Positions 1 to 11,212 of a DNA stretch of 64,000 nt are shown here, piece by piece. How positions within the stretch are numbered: the first letter of the stretch is position 1; the number at the start of each line of letters is the position of its first letter. Under the pieces are notes generated by a model, which was not told the origin of the DNA, searched no databases, and worked only from the letters and a program-made list of their open reading frames with translations. The stretch covers positions 2,795,001 to 2,859,000 of the forward strand of contig OX439010.1 in NCBI GenBank assembly GCA_949316495.1, in the 5' to 3' direction. The position numbers and the translations under genes were made by a program. This stretch comes from Amphiduros pacificus. Lineage: Eukaryota > Annelida > Polychaeta > Phyllodocida > Hesionidae.

Positions 1-1095
1 CATCGACCTGGTGGGTCTTTTTTATTCCATAAACTTTACGTATGCAATTATATATCAACGTATCCTAATTTCACTATTTAATAATTCAGTGCCGGAATAA
101 CACAATCTATGGGCAAAAATAAATGTATGATGGCTACTACAATAGTATTAATTTGGGATGTTTTAAAGCTTGTTATTGCAAGTTGCCATAATCAATGCAA
201 TACCAATCACCAATATGTATTGGTAGCTTTGAAGTTTGGTCTCCTTAATTCAAATAGGATAATTTAAGTATTATGGACCAGAAATCACCACTAGCATTAT
301 TACTACGACCTTTTCAGATCTATTTAGGCTCTATAGGGAAATATAGAAGCCATTTGCCGGGATCCAATGCCCTGTTCATTGCGAGTAGCAGCAATATTAA
401 ACTTGTAATGTCACTTTGGTACCTGCTATTAGCGACACCAAGGTGGTAGGGTGGCTTTAAAATTGATTGATTTCTTTTTATATTCTTTCTGTAGGTATAA
501 TACTTCTGTTAATGACTCCTCATTAACAGAAGTATTATACCTACAGTTTTATCTGAAAATAAGTCCCGAATATGAAACGTCCTAATGTCATCAAATTATA
601 AAATACTCACAAAATTTTATATTATAGTATTCGAGTATATCACTCACAAGCATTATCTTTACAAGTTAATATAATCCTGTGTGCGCATTGTTTTATACTC
701 CGAGAACTGAGTACTCTTATAACCTGATACCGGTGGACTTTTGGTTTAACAATAGCAGTCATTTAGTCTCGGACTGATGAAAAATATTTAATCACAAGAA
801 AACATCTACTGAGGAAGATAAAATATGTATTTATTACTATTATAAAACAAAAGAAATCACATATATTGCACTTTAATACCCATATTAAAATTCCTAATGC
901 AATAATAAACATTTCTTAAACAAATATTTTGTACCAATTATATTTATATAATATTTTGTACCAATTATATTTATATATCGTTATAAATGTAACTGCATTT
1001 TATCCATTATCTTTTAATTTATAAATTTAACCTGCATATCAGTTAGAAGGTCTGTTCGGAAACATGATTTGAACTCATGAGGTATGGATTATGAG
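1..1095. other. AT-rich stretch without a gene
   Basis: No ORF with recognisable protein similarity is visible on either strand. The stretch contains a 27-bp-arm hairpin (listed separately) and a short direct duplication of an AT-rich unit near 923-977. It may be an intergenic tract or an intron of a gene lying outside the window. Confidence 0.5.
489..546. repeat. Perfect hairpin, 27-bp arms, 4-nt loop
   Basis: Positions 489-515 are the exact reverse complement of 520-546, separated only by CTCC. The arms are AT-rich and start CTGTAGGTATAATACTTCTG. There is no flanking repeat or coding context. It could be a recent palindromic duplication or a hairpin-precursor-like locus; neither can be decided from sequence alone. 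Confidence 0.85.
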
Positions 1096-1225
1096 ATGTT
1101 TGTTTTTTTATTTAGGGTTTTACATTACTTTCAACATTATGCCATTCATTTCATAACGAGACCTCCTTGTAGCAGATACAGTGCTGCCTTACTTAAGGTC
1201 ATGTCGCAGGTCCTTGACGTGACAG
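1096..1225 (-). mobile_element. SINE-A fragment (tRNA-derived, 3' part)
   Basis: This matches the 3' body of the SINE family found complete at 21597-21919: the motifs for 'TTTTACATCACTTTCAAC', 'GAGACCTACTTGTAGCAG' and 'GTCATGTCGCAGGTCCTTGA' appear in the same order with substitutions. The tRNA-like head is absent. The divergence suggests an old copy. Confidence 0.75.
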
Positions 1226-1294
1226 CTGGTTTTATTAGTCATTGTAGTGATCAGAGGTCCAGGAGGATGTAATTAACAGTTCTAGTTACATTGT

Positions 1295-1490
1295 CAGGAC
1301 ATAGGCAAATGTATCAAATGTTAAGACAAATATTGCTACAATAATACATTTCACATATCCATTAATATGACATTTCCAATAAAATGCCAGGGCATATGCA
1401 AATGTATCAAATGTTATTACAAATATTGTTACAATATAATTATAATACATTTCACATATCCATTAATATGACATTTCCAATAAAATACCA
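1295..1490. repeat. Two-copy tandem duplication (~95 bp)
   Basis: The block beginning 'GCAAATGTATCAAATGTTA' and ending 'ATGACATTTCCAATAAAAT' occurs twice head to tail, the second copy with a small AT insertion. No coding potential. Confidence 0.85.
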
Positions 1491-2052
1491 ATCAAAGTAA
1501 CTTTTATGACGCTTTTGTATTACATCGTGTTTCATGTTTTCTAAGCACAACTATCTGACACAGGGTGGCAGCACCAATGCCTATTTGATACATTCATGCA
1601 AAACAAAGTGTATGCTGACTGATACTTATATACGGAGATTGGATGAGGCTCAGAGATCAAAAGTCTGTAAACACTGGAAAAGATGCTACTCGGAGAATAT
1701 CACTTTGTAGTTTGACTATAATAAACAAAAACTATCTAACCTACCATTAACATGTTTTAAGGCAACTAAAGGCCTTTACTTGTGATGCCGGTCGTAGAAG
1801 AGGTGTTCGCCTGTCCTTTTTGACATTAGATGTTTTTTTTCATTAAAGAAAAGACAATTTGTTTTTAAGATTACATTGAGCTAAAATTATTCAGGTTATT
1901 ATTCTCGTCCATATCTAATTTTATATTTTACAATCTTTGTCATAGGTTTTTAAATCAATCTGGGAAAATTCTATGTTTTATTTTTTGATAAATGTAAGGG
2001 ATTCCTTCTCCAATAGAATGGATGGGATGTGGCTCAGTTGGTCAGGAAAAAT

Positions 2053-2232
2053 CTATCACAAAGTTGTACCTCACCTACGCCAGTGATCCATGACTGATCA
2101 TCAAAGGTCTCATTCACTAAGTTGTACCTCACCTAAGCCAGTGCTCCATGACTGATCATCAAAGGTCTCATTCACTAAGTTGTACCTCACCTACGCCAGT
2201 GATCCATGACTGATCATCAAAGGTCATGTTTG
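2053..2232. repeat. Three-copy tandem repeat (~61 bp)
   Basis: Three consecutive near-identical units contain 'AGTTGTACCTCACCTA' and 'CCATGACTGATCATCAAAGG'. The phrase resembles the body of the SINE-C family (compare 'CAGTCATGGAGC' near 5189), so the array is probably an amplified SINE-C segment; that link is tentative. Confidence 0.75.
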
Positions 2233-2358
2233 GCATTATGTCAATGCAAGTGATGCCAAAGAAAGATCCCTAATAACTGCAAAGAAATGGAATCCTAGTG
2301 ATACGTTTCATTCGGATATTATGTGGATTGAATAGTGCAGATATTTAAAGTTTACATC

Positions 2359-4940
2359 TAATATAATAATAATATAATAATAACGATTTATATAGCGCTA
2401 TACCAGACTAGGTCTGCTGAAAGCGCTTTATTAAGATAGTGCTTTCTATATAGATATGTCTTAAGTTTTTTCTTGAAAGTGTCCACAGTTTTGCAGTTTT
2501 TCACTTCAAGGGGCAGGGCATTATAATTCTTTGGCGCATATACCATGAAAGCCCTATCGCAATATGATTTCATATTAGTCATAGGTACTACGTATTCATT
2601 CTTATCATTAGATCGCAGTCCCATGCCTAGCTGTTTATACTCTAATAACTGAGATAGGTATTTTGGGGCAAAGCCATTTTGCACCTTCCATGTCAATAAA
2701 GATATTTTGAAATCAATCCTAGCCTTTACAGGCAACCAGTGCAGTTCCAGATAGTTCTTGATCTAGGATAACCCTAGATCCTTAACAGTATTTGATCTAG
2801 GGATTTTAGTTTCACCTACTAAAATTTCATTAGGTACATTTTTTCTTCTAAATTCACAGCTTTTACCACATAAATGCATTTCTGTTTTTCCATCATTTAT
2901 CTTCGAGTTATTCTCTATTAGGAATGTTTTGACCTTTATAATACAATTTTCCATCTCTTTACAAGACTTATCTCTAGTTTCTTCAGATTTGGGATCAATG
3001 GTGATGTATAATTGTGTGTCATCAGCATAGATATGATGCTTGAGACCATAGTTACCAATAATATCTGATAATGGCTCCATATATGCTGTAAATAATAACG
3101 GTCCCAAAACCGAGCCTTGAGGGACGCCATATTTAATATTCATATTTTCAGATCTTTTACCATCAATTATAACACATTGTTTTCTATTTGATAAGTATGA
3201 TCTAAACCATTTTAGGGCAGTCCCTTTAATACCACATCTTTTTTCCAATCTATTTAGTAATATATCATGATCAATAGTGTCAAATGCCGCCGATAGATCA
3301 AGTAGTACCAGCATTACCGTTTTACCATCATCAATATCCATTAAGATGTCATTCTGAACTTTGAGCAATGCAGTTTCAGTACGATGGAACTCCTTATATG
3401 CTGATTGAAATAGACCTTGAATATCATTTCTTACCAGATGACCTACAAATTGTGTAGCTACAGCCCTTTCTATTAATTTTGATAAATAGGCAAGATTCGA
3501 GACTGGTCTATAATTTTTCTTTACCAATCCCAGGCCCAATTTCTTAATTAGGGGTTTAATGATGGCCATTTTCAGATCATCAGGTACGTTTCCCAATGAG
3601 ATAGACTTATTTATGATAGCCTTTATTAATGGCAATAAATTCCCCATACATTCATTAAGAAGCCATGTTGGGATGGGATCCAGCTCACATGACTTCTTTG
3701 CAGATTCTTTAATTATTTTCTTAACTTCTGAGTCATTTAACAATGTAAAATTTTTCAACTGTGTATTGAATCTAACCCCACTAGCACAGTTGGTAGAGTG
3801 TAGGATCTGTGCCTTTGATGGTTATATAAGTGGAGGACGGGAGGTGGTGGGTTCGACTCCCACTGCCGGCAGTGTTACTTTCACACTGGTTAAAAGTCTC
3901 GAAAGTCGACCTGATATGGCCATTGTTGCTGAAAGGGTCGTAAAAACACCATTTCACAATTTTTTTTCTAACTTCCTCATTTAGTTGTTCGGTATTTTTA
4001 TCATTTTTGTCCATAGTTTCTCTAAGATTTGTAATTTTTTCTAGAAAAAAATTATTAAATTATTAAATTCTGAGGCTAACTCCTTTTTGTCATTATGTTT
4101 GAGGAAGGGAGTGTCCTCTTTTGTGTGTAATGATTTGTTTAATATTTTAAATAATTTTTTTGGATCCGATTTATTTGAATTTATTACTTCTGAGTAATAA
4201 TTGTTTCTTGAGTCTTTAATGATATTATTGTATTTGTTCCTCTGTATCTTAAATTGTATTTTATCGAAGGAAAGACCAGTTTTATTATATTTTCTTTCAA
4301 GTTTTCTTTTGTTTCTCTTTTCCCCCGTATATCATCAGATAACCATGGAGCAGGTTTCCTATTATTTATGGTTTTCTCCACATTGGGAGCATGTTTATCC
4401 AATACAGTTGTCAGTTTGTTGCATTTGTCTTATAAGTCATTGAGATCAGCATCTTGATAGAATTGATTTTCCTTAAACATTGCTTCAATATCTCTTTTAA
4501 AATTATTTATATTCATTTTTTTGTAATTTCTATATGATACCCTCTTTTGTTGTTTATTTTACTCTGAAGATTCAAGGTTTGTTTTATTATATTGTGATAT
4601 GATATTTTTTCAACCACTATATGTTCCTTTACTATATTACTATGTATGCCTGTTATTAATAAATCTAGCGTATTTCCCATAATATGTGTTGGTTCTGTTA
4701 CATGATTGTGTAAATTATATAAATCCAAGATATCGTTAAATTTTATTACATTAGGCCTTTCTGGCCTATTCATATGAAAGTTATAGTCACCTACTAGCAC
4801 AACTTCATGAGTATATGTACTATAATAGGAAAGTAGTTCACTGAATTCTTCAAAGAATTCTGTGTAAGTATATTTATTCTTATCAGAGGGCTCCGGCCTG
4901 TATATTGTAATAATAGTGCATATTTTATTTTTGGTTTTAA
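2359..4940 (-). mobile_element. LINE A: decayed L2-like (CR1-group) retrotransposon
   Basis: Read on the minus strand, this contains an endonuclease remnant near 4800-4513 (LVGDYNFHMN, then EPTHIMGNTLDLL) and a reverse transcriptase at 3758-2763 with LSAAFDTIDHD, GVPQGSVLGPLLF and the catalytic YADDTQLY. A C-terminal segment follows at 2735-2388. Compared with LINE E, roughly 100 residues are missing between the last two segments, so there is an internal deletion near 2736-2762. The 3' end shows the GCGCTATATAA motif followed by TTA-type simple repeat (2359-2385), as in LINE E. A SINE-B copy interrupts it at 3779-3960. Many frame breaks make it non-functional. Confidence 0.9.
3779..3960 (+). 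mobile_element. SINE-B (tRNA-derived) inserted in LINE A
   Basis: The head is tRNA-like: an A box in 'TAGCACAGTTGGTAGAGTG' and a B box in 'GGTTCGACTCC', with an intervening insert containing 'GGAGGACGGGAGGTGG'. A conserved body follows, ending near 'GAAAGGGTCGTAAAAACACC'. A second copy at 8776-8960 is about 90% identical by eye, which defines the family. It lies inside LINE A and therefore post-dates it. Confidence 0.85.
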
Positions 4941-4942
4941 TA

Positions 4943-5168
4943 TTGTGCCTCCTGTCTAGGCGATAATGGAAGAGAAAGATCCTCAGTCATTTATTCGAAA
5001 AAAGTAGGGCATTAAGACACAAGTGACTTTGTATTAATATCATGTTCAGCACTGTTAAGCCTATATCAGATCAGATAGGAGCCTGCCACTGAGACTTAAT
5101 GGCCTACTTTTTTCGAATAAATGACTGAGGATCTTTCTCTTCCATTATCGCCTAGACAGGAGGCACAA
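4943..5168. repeat. Long perfect inverted repeat, 66-bp arms
   Basis: 4943-5008 is the exact reverse complement of 5103-5168 (arm contains 'GTCTAGGCGATAATGGAAGA'), with a 94-bp spacer. Imperfect pairing continues about 10 bp inwards. The right arm belongs to the SINE-C copy at 5035-5335, so the left arm looks like an inverted partial copy of that element at the edge of LINE A. Confidence 0.9.
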
Positions 5169-5335
5169 GTCACTGCCCCTGATAACCAGTCATGGAGCTG
5201 GAATGGGAAACAACTAGCAGCAAACATTCACCTTTCTCGACCATTGGGAATGACTGAAGTACTTGTCCCAGTCAGGATTCGAACCCCAGACTATTAGCAT
5301 GGAATAGACATCTTGCGAACTGCGCCACGTCGCAA
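5035..5335 (-). mobile_element. SINE-C (tRNA-derived)
   Basis: On the minus strand the head reads as a degenerate tRNA, with 'GTGGCGCAGTTCGCAAG' (A box) and 'GGGGTTCGAATCC' (B box). A body follows containing 'ACTTCAGTCATTCCC' and 'GAGAAAGGTGAATG'. The copy at 35460-35765 shares the body order and the B-box region ('GGGATCGAATCCC'), which defines the family. Confidence 0.75.
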
Positions 5336-5885
5336 TATATAAATATAATATATTCTTTTGTTCAATGTTATCTAATATCGCTTTAGATGCATATGAATCG
5401 ACCATCCAATTAAAAATCTGCTCTTTTTATACAGCATCAAGTGATAATTTGCATAGGAATATAGCAATTTTATAGACATTCACCCTGCCCCTTCCTTTCA
5501 TTGACCTTTTTAAAAAGTAACCACAAAATATTAAATGGTATTTACATAAGTCTTTTACATATCTTATAAAAGTTTATCATTCCTGTGACTGTTCCATTAA
5601 AATGAATACTGTTAAAAGTCTGTGTTTATATTTATATATTGTTAATATTTTATATATCATGTATCTAATAGTAAATATAAAATGGTTCTATCCTTTAGGC
5701 ATTGAATGACCTAAATGGTCGATATGACCTTAAGCCACCATATTATTATTTATCCCCCTTCCAGTGAATTTGCCACTGAAAGAAATGAGGCATAACTTAT
5801 AAATGAGAATACAGATTTTGCACCATATGTAGTTTTTTTATATATTCACAAGGACCTACATTATGTTCATCTCAGACACATATCT
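5336..5885. other. Gene-free AT-rich stretch
   Basis: No supported ORF. The only notable segment is 'GAATGACCTAAATGGTCGAT' near 5704, which has the character of a dispersed-repeat end, but I cannot show a second copy in this window. Confidence 0.4.
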
Positions 5886-5887
5886 GA

Positions 5888-6200
5888 AGGCCATGGGCTG
5901 TGTCGCAGATTGTTGGAGCTCCAGCTTACTAGCACCAATTCTTCTGTGGTGATCCGATAGTTGTGGGTTTGATCCCCGGCCATTCCAAGATTGAACTCAT
6001 GATACAATTTCTCACATGAGCTGAGGCCTGTGCCTAAAGGGTTAACCCATTGTCCTGTGACCGGGTGGGTTGTCATGTCAATGACCTGAGACATGACAAT
6101 TCAGTGAGGCAGCACTAAAACTCCTACAAGTAGGTCTCATCACAAAATGACTGAAACAGTGTTGAAAGTGATGTAAAACCCCAAACAAACAAAACACAAA
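5888..6200 (+). mobile_element. SINE-A copy, nearly full length
   Basis: The tRNA-like head is degraded ('CCATGGGCTGTGTCGCAG', B box 'GGGTTTGATCCCCGG'). The family body follows ('CTGAGGCCTGTGCCTAAAGG', 'TTGTCATGTCAATGACCTG'), then the CAAACAAACAAAA tail. It lies about 110 bp downstream of the XXYLT1-like gene A stop codon, possibly in its 3' UTR or just beyond. Confidence 0.85.
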
Positions 6201-6309
6201 GCTGAAATTGTTTCAATAATTTTAACAATCTAATCTACACAACTTCACTCTCATGTCATGTGAATGCATTTATATTGAAAAGCAATGGATTTTCTTTTCA
6301 TATAATAAT

Positions 6310-7604
6310 CTAGAAAGGAATTGGGGTTTTACAATTGCCATGATAAATCTTGATGTGCCCACTACAGCTATTGTAAAAATTGAATAACTCATCATATATT
6401 TCAGCCCACCACCATGTACACAATTGACGATTCCATTGACAAGGTAAAGTATAAAACAGTTGGGCATTGTTCATGCTGAGTAAAGAATACAAGTCTTGAT
6501 CTCCTAAGTGACCTTGGAAGGAAAATTCCTCTACCAGCTGTTTCACAAAATCCTTTTGTATCACTTTATTGTAAAGTATAGAATTTCTCATGTGTTCCAA
6601 ATTTAAGAGAATCACTCCACTGTTATATCCCCTCCAATTACCCAGGTTTTTTGTGGGATTGTATCTCATATATTTCAGTAATGTAACAAGATAATCGAGT
6701 TGCATTTCATTTGCCATACCCATCACATTTTCATTTATGAACAGATGGAAATGATCATAAAGTTGTTTTATATCTGCCATGAATTTTAGATCAACATCCA
6801 GTAAAATCAAATGCTTCATTGACACTGGCATCACCTGTAAGAAATAGAATATTGTAAACATAATAAATTAAACAAACATGTATAATGCTTGAGCTATCAT
6901 GGATTCCACATACACCATATTTATCATACCTTGTGAATGCCAATGGAGAGAAGAAAGAGTTTATCATGATAATAAACATCACGTCCATGAGTCACAGTGA
7001 AGTATTTCATTATTGGATTCACAATGTCCTCAAGATCCTTACTGACTTTTTCAATATCAATGTTAACAATCTGAATAGGAAAACAAAACCAAATCACAAG
7101 CAAATAGGAAATAATTTAATTGTTGCCATTTGACACTTTCAAGGAGTGAGTACTATATATTTATGTAAAAAGCATACCCTCTATATAAAGAAATAGGAAA
7201 TATAAGTAATTAGTAACAAATGTACCTACTCTTTGCAGGCTTTCTTTAGAACAATTCTGCAGAATATCATTTGCTATTTTCTTGCCATCAGGGTCTGACA
7301 TGATGTGTATAGTAATAGGCAATGTCGCAAATTTCAGTAATGAGCTCACGGTTATCGTAAACTGCTTCTTTAGTCCAGGATTGTTTCTGATATTTGTAAA
7401 TATAAACAGAACATTAATGTGTTCTTCATTCTTGTTTTCATCAAAAGCTTTAACTGCTTTATGTTTCTGGTCAATATCCGCATTTGCCTTACAAACAATA
7501 TACTTAGGCAAAACCAGACCAGTAAAACATATCACAAATATTACTGAGCTCAAAACCAGTAAACGTTTGTTTTTGACTGTAAAGATATTTTTCTGAGCGG
7601 CCAT
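6310..7604 (-). CDS. XXYLT1: Xyloside xylosyltransferase 1-like, paralogue A (346 aa, 3 exons)
   Basis: XXYLT1 is an ER-resident type II enzyme (GT8) that adds the terminal alpha-1,3-xylose to O-glucose-xylose glycans on EGF repeats of Notch-type proteins. The CDS joins 7604-7230, 7070-6930 and 6834-6310; all introns are GT-AG, phase 0. Residues 14-32 form a signal anchor (RLLVLSSVIFVICF). The catalytic exon has LDVDLKF (the DxD metal site), YNSGVILLNLE, GHLGDQDLY, CQWNRQLCTWW and IYHGNC, all diagnostic of XXYLT1. The ATG lies in AAAATGG, a good initiation context. Length is a little under the human protein (393 aa), mainly at the N-terminus. It is intact and shares exon phases with paralogue B, so the pair arose by tandem gene duplication, not retroposition. 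Confidence 0.93.
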
Positions 7605-8277
7605 TTTGATGACACTATTGATCCATTACCTTACTCAGTGGTCATAAACTGAAAATATTTTCCTGAATTAATTTCGATTTCAGTTCAAATTAGCAATTTT
7701 ATTAATCCTCTATGTTGCTGATATGTTCAATGTTTCCTGAGACTGGGAATAAACCGCTGCCTGTGTCATCTCTGATGTGAGGCCGACCATGGAGCAGTCA
7801 AAAGGCCAGGCTGCGAGAAAAATACTTTTGTTTCTCATATTTTGTTCTTGCAATATGCTGGTCTGATTTTATTTTTGTGAATCAGTATTTACATTGATTA
7901 CGTTGACTCATTGACACCTTTTCTTTTCTTTTCTTTTTGGCCCGTCTTTAGTTTTGCAAATTGGGTATAAAGATTTAGAGGGAGGTCAAACCTGTTTCTG
8001 GAAAGGAAAGAAAAGAAATGTCAGATTTACTTGGAGTGAAATAAATGAAACAGCTTATTTCATTGCATTTTTTCAGAACATAAATTTTCTGGGGTATCCT
8101 ATCTTAATCATTTAACTAAACAGAAGAGAATGTGAATTCAAGCTGAGTGTAAAACAGTATAAAACACGGAAGGGCAGGAAATGCCCTTCCGTGTTTTATA
8201 CTGTTTTTATACTGCTCTATTCAAAGAGAGGTTTAAAATGTTTTTGTTTTTTTGCATTATGACACTGGTATAATAAA
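7605..8277. other. Region upstream of XXYLT1-like A
   Basis: This is the presumed 5' UTR and promoter side of gene A. No TATA box or CpG-rich core is evident. A perfect hairpin sits at 8151-8207. No ORF is supported. Confidence 0.4.
8151..8207. repeat. Perfect hairpin, 26-bp arms, 5-nt loop
   Basis: 8151-8176 is the exact reverse complement of 8182-8207; the arm begins AAAACAGTATAAAACACGG. It is similar in size and arm/loop proportions to the hairpin at 489-546 but unrelated in sequence. Confidence 0.85.
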
Positions 8278-8556
8278 TGTTTTGTTTGTTTGCGGTTTTA
8301 CATCACTTTCAACATTATTTCAGTCATTTCGTGATGAGACATACTTGTAACAGATATGATGCTGCCTCACTGAATTGTGACAACCCACCCGGTCACAGAT
8401 TTACAAGGACAACTGGTCAACCCTTTGGCACGGGCCTCAGCTCATGAATTCAATCTCGGCATGGCCGGGGATCGAACCCATGACCTTTCGAGAGAGGAAC
8501 TGGTGCTAATACGCTGGTGCTCTAACCAACTGTGCCACAGCCCATGGCCTTGGAAA
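8278..8556 (-). mobile_element. SINE-A copy
   Basis: The TTTGTTTG tail is at the low-coordinate end. The body ('ACATCACTTTCAACATTATT', 'CGGTCACAGATTTACAAGG') and tRNA-like head ('GGGGATCGAACCC', then 'TAACCAACTGTGCCACAGCC') follow. It sits at the same relative place in a duplicated block as the SINE at 14795-15055, so both derive from one insertion. Confidence 0.85.
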
Positions 8557-8760
8557 CGGTTGATCTCACATCGAGATGATAATATTGGGTATAATGTAAT
8601 GTATTCAATTAAGCGTATGTTGATTATTTCACATCCGATCATGATTTAATAAAGGCCAACTATTTTAACCAGATATTAACAAATGCCTCTGGTTGTAATG
8701 TCTCTAGAATTGGGATTTTAAAAAATGGGCTATCAAAGAAACTTTTTACATAAGACTTGC
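8557..8760 (-). pseudogene. Decayed duplicate of the gene end at 14562-14795
   Basis: On the minus strand a short open segment reads KIPILETLQPEAFVNIWLK and stops at 8662-8660. It resembles EKIPDLVRLAQIWLK at 14640-14684. The following about 110 bp ('TTGGCCTTTATTAAATCATG' through 'AACCGTTTCCAAGG') and the SINE-A insertion are also shared. This is an inverted segmental duplicate about 6 kb from its relative. The parent gene is not identified. Confidence 0.6.
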
Positions 8761-8775
8761 TATTCTGTATCATTC

Positions 8776-8960
8776 TCACCAGCTCCACTAGCACAGTCGT
8801 TAGGATCTGTGCCTTTGATGATTATATAAGTGGAGGACGGGAGGTGGTGGGTTCGACTCCCACTGCCGGCAGTGTTACTTTCATACTGGGTAAAAGGCTA
8901 GAAAGTCTACCTGTTATGGCCTTAGTTGCTGAAAGGGTCGTAAAAAAACCATTACACAAT
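8776..8960 (+). mobile_element. SINE-B copy
   Basis: It matches the 3779-3960 copy across head, insert ('GGAGGACGGGAGGTGG'), B box ('GGTTCGACTCC') and body ('GAAAGGGTCGTAAAAAAACC'). The A box is shortened by a small deletion ('TAGCACAGTCGTTAGGATC'). Confidence 0.87.
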
Positions 8961-9388
8961 TATTGTCTAGGCTTCCAATCTAAAAACTTATATAACTATC
9001 TCTGTGTCAATGTAAAATATTGATTCTTTTGAAAACATTAATAATTCAACTTCATATGTGACGTTCTAGTTCCCATCTAATGCTGATGATTCAGCTAAAC
9101 TTTCAACTTCTGTTAACGCGCGTCACTAAGAACTGTAATATAGGTTTCGCCCGATTTTTATTTTATCTTACTGATTTATAAAATATATTTCCCTTTAATT
9201 AACACACAAAACTAGTGTCAACAAGATTATTTTATATTCTTTATTTAAATAAAAATGACATAGACCTTTCTTGTGATCAATTATTAGAAAAATGTAATAC
9301 ATAAACATGCAACTTTCACCAAGACTTTAGCCTGCATGAATTCTAAAAATATTTTTGTATAATATATTGAGCATTATTTATCAAATTA
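8961..9388. other. Spacer downstream of XXYLT1-like B
   Basis: AT-rich. It probably includes the 3' UTR of gene B at its high-coordinate end. No other feature recognised. Confidence 0.4.
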
Positions 9389-10996
9389 TCAAAAAGGAAT
9401 CAAAACCTGGCAGTTGCCATGATAAAGCTTGATTTGACCACTGCAGGTATTATATAAATTGAATAACTCATCATATTTTTTTACCCATCGGGACCTACAC
9501 AATTGCCGGTTCCATTGGCAAGGTAAAGTATAAAACATTTGGGCATAGTCCATATTAAGCAGAGAATACAAATCTTGATCCCCTAAATGACCTTGGAAGG
9601 AAAATTCCTCAACCAGCTGTTTTATAAAGTCCTTTTGTATAACTTTGTGATACAAATTAGAATTTCTCATGTGTTCCAGATTGAATAAAATTACTCCACT
9701 ATTAAACCCTCTCAAGTTACTCAAAGGGTGTGAAGGATATTGTCTTATATATTTCAGAAATGTACTGAGATAGACAGGTTGCATTTCATGTGCTATTCCT
9801 ATGAGATTGTCTTTTTTGAACAAACTGAAATGATCATAAAGCTGCTTTATATCTGCCATGAATTTGAGGTCAGCATCCAGCATAATCAGGTGGTTCATTG
9901 ACACTGGCATCACCTACAACAGGTAGAAAGTCAGATAGAGTTTAAATCATTAAATAATTATGATAACAAAGGAAATGAAATAATTTGCAAACTATTAATC
10001 AGTTTGAGCCAAACATCTATTTGTCACGCATAATGCACATATGAATTTAGAATAGTGTATTATGCAACATAAAATCTGTCCATGGCCAGAATATGCCACA
10101 TTTTGCTCATGTGTGACCTCATTTGGTCACGTTTATATAACCAGCATTTTCTAAATGTTTAGCTCCAATTTCTAACCATACCTTGTGCATGGCAACAGAG
10201 AGAAGGAAGAGAGTGTTATGATAATACACATTTTCTCCAGATGTCACAGTGAAGTATTTCATAATGGGAGTCACAATATCATCAAGATCCTCAGTTACCT
10301 TATCAATATCAAGGTTAACAACCTGATTGAAACAATGAAACAAGAATGAAACATAACATCAACAGGTAATAAGCATCTAAAATGTAACAAGCTGACTTTT
10401 ATCAAATTTAAAATAATTATGGTCAATATGTTAGATATATTGAACTGGTTATGGCTAAGTATATAACAAATTGTATATTATGCATTTGAAAATAATCTGA
10501 ATCTTATCAAAACGATTTATTTATCCCTCAAAGTGTTTATAAATATACCTACTTTATGTGTACTTCCTCTAGAATAAGTCTGCACAATATCATTTGCTAT
10601 TTTCCTGTTATCAGGGTCTGCAATAATGTGTATAACAAGAGGCACTGTTGCAAACTTCACCAATGATCTCATAGTTAATGAAAATCGCTTCTTTAATCCG
10701 GGATTATCCTTAACATTTGTAAATATAAGTACAACATTGATCTCTTCTATTTCCTCTTCATTGTTTCCATCCGCTTGCTTTCCATTTCCATCCAGACTTT
10801 TGCTTGAAGTGGTATTATCCTTTGGCATGTATTCAGCAGCTCTAACTGTTTTAAACTGCTGGTAGCTTTTCACACTAGATATAGGTGCAATAAATTCAAA
10901 AGAAAAACATGCTATAAAAACTGTCACAAATAAAGCTAAACACAAAAACTGCAAATTTCTGTCTCGAAATGCAGAAAAGAATTTCAGGGCCCTCAT
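9389..10996 (-). CDS. XXYLT1: Xyloside xylosyltransferase 1-like, paralogue B (369 aa, 3 exons)
   Basis: The CDS joins 10996-10553, 10322-10182 and 9913-9389; introns are GT-AG and phase 0, with exons 2 and 3 identical in length to those of paralogue A (141 and 525 nt). A signal anchor lies near residues 16-34 (LQFLCLALFVTVFIACF), followed by a longer, charged stem (NNEEEIEEI) than in A. The catalytic exon carries LDADLKF (DxD), FNSGVILFNLE, GHLGDQDLY, CQWNRQLC and LYHGNC. Paralogue B has CRSRW where A and human have CTWW, so the acceptor side may differ; this is an inference. It is intact and is the upstream member of the tandem pair, both genes pointing the same way. Confidence 0.93.
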
Positions 10997-11094
10997 TCTT
11001 ACAGATTTTTACAAATTGCTACTCTTTAGTCTAAACCAACTTGATTTGTTTATAAAATGCAATTTGTAATATCCCAATGTATTGCCAGAGTCCT

Positions 11095-11116
11095 GTGTGT
11101 GTGTGTGTGTGTGTGT
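11095..11116. repeat. (GT)n microsatellite
   Basis: Eleven GT dinucleotides lie about 100 bp upstream of the XXYLT1-like B start codon. Confidence 0.95.
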
Positions 11117-11212
11117 ACACTGGAAATAATTTATTCAATTAAGCTTTTGCTGTTTGTTGATATGAATCTGACATAAATTTGATGTCAGTATCGCCATATT
11201 TGAGGCCATATC

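Noticed and set aside
3779-3860. Genuine tRNA gene
   Set aside because: A and B boxes are present but acceptor and anticodon stems cannot be formed and the body continues as a repeat family; it is a SINE head. The same holds for the SINE-A and SINE-C heads.
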